A stretch of DNA of 35,109 nt. It comes from Candidatus Binatia bacterium (GTDB lineage Bacteria; Desulfobacterota; Binatia; UBA9968). Position numbers and translations under genes: made by a program. The stretch spans positions 1-35,109 of the forward strand of contig DASXUF010000138.1 in NCBI GenBank assembly GCA_036504975.1. Reading direction: 5' to 3'. Below, one piece after another: positions 34,754-35,109 of the stretch (its first letter is position 1; each line of letters begins with the position of its first letter). Under the pieces are notes generated by a model. That model was given only the letters and a program-made list of their open reading frames with translations. It ran no database searches and was not told the DNA's origin.

Positions 34754-34963
34754 ATGTGGAACGTGGAGAATATTGGCGAGACCGCAGGGCTGGTATGGGA
34801 TTTCTTACACTCAAAAGGTAGGTCAAGCCTGAATGCTGTGGAGCGGGGAATTAATGCTCCCAAGCCGCTCGTGGATATGGCTATCGGCTGGCTTGCCCGC
34901 GAGGGGAAAGTTGAATTACGTCAGGAGAACCGTAGCATCCTGCTCTGGCTAACCGAGCCTTAA
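34754..34963 (+). CDS. Winged helix-turn-helix protein (DUF2582-like)
   Basis: A 69-residue protein resembling the small DUF2582 winged-helix family: ENIGETAGLVWDFLHSKGRSSLNAVERGI, then MAIGWLAREGKVELRQENR. The helix-turn-helix (about residues 24-50) and the basic wing are plausible, but DNA binding by this family is not proven. A strong AGGGGG lies nine bases before the ATG. It follows the second binding protein by 37 bases and may be the last gene of that unit. Confidence 0.75.
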   Translation: MWNVENIGETAGLVWDFLHSKGRSSLNAVERGINAPKPLVDMAIGWLAREGKVELRQENRSILLWLTEP

Positions 34964-35093
34964 GACACACTAGCCCGACTTCCACAGTAAGAAGGTCGCG
35001 ATCACGGAATATCCATAACTTAGGTCCTCAAGTCGGCACTACATTTTCGCCATTGAAAGCGGGCGGATTCGCTCCGGGAGCGTAAGGCCGAGA

Positions 35094-35109
35094 CGTTGCA
35101 GGAGCAACG
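35094..35109. repeat. Small hairpin at window edge
   Basis: CGTTGC and GCAACG enclose AGGA at the very end of the window. Downstream sequence is not available, so whether a T-run follows (terminator) cannot be seen. The rest of 34964-35093 shows nothing recognisable. Confidence 0.3.

Overview
This is a GC-rich bacterial chromosome segment, apparently from an uncultured environmental lineage near the former Deltaproteobacteria, Candidatus Binatota or NC10/Rokubacteria. That placement is an inference. It rests on the gene order pgpA-cinA-thpR-recA-recX-alaS, on several solute-binding proteins (NMT1/THI5 and ABC_sub_bind types) without transporter genes, on a UbiD/cupin catabolic cluster, and on many short palindromic repeats between genes. 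I see no tRNA, rRNA, CRISPR array, transposase or prophage gene.

Region 1 (1-13.1 kb) is nearly all on the minus strand. An aldo/keto reductase and, on the plus strand, a small PH-domain membrane protein lie at the left edge, followed by an MFS transporter. A tightly packed housekeeping string then reads, in transcription order: pgpA, cinA, thpR, recA, recX, a VapB-like antitoxin, a vapC stub, a retropepsin-like protease, alaS, yjbQ, phoH, ybeY, prfB. Many joins are 4-base stop/start overlaps. prfB carries the classical programmed +1 frameshift. pgpA has its natural N-terminus out of frame with its only upstream ATG at an A6 tract.

Region 2 (13.1-24.8 kb, minus strand) is envelope-related. 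It has a LysM/M23 peptidase with its own probable promoter, then a five-gene Bat/MoxR module (membrane Gly/Gln-rich protein, MoxR AAA ATPase, DUF58, BatA-type vWA protein, large double-vWA protein), then mltG and an unrecognised hypothetical.

Region 3 (24.8-35.1 kb, plus strand) is accessory and metabolic. It has a free-standing LeuA/CimA-type regulatory domain, a lipoprotein alpha/beta hydrolase whose start codon lies inside a dispersed palindromic repeat, and a catabolic cluster. That cluster comprises a haem-oxygenase-like diiron protein overlapping a gentisate-dioxygenase-like bicupin, an NMT1-type binding protein, a UbiD decarboxylase and a class II aldolase-fold protein. It is followed by three ABC_sub_bind genes, the first reduced by an in-frame deletion but still behind a perfect sigma-54-type promoter motif, and by a small winged-helix protein.

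The spacers of regions 2 and 3 are unusually rich in repeats: a 140-bp palindromic element in two copies, a hairpin family with a constant loop and changing but complementary stems, inverted 'CCAAGACGCCAAG' elements, and heptamer tandem repeats directly upstream of three genes. The most promising novelties are the repeat families, the orphan regulatory domain, the diiron/bicupin/UbiD cluster and the protease that follows the vapC stub.
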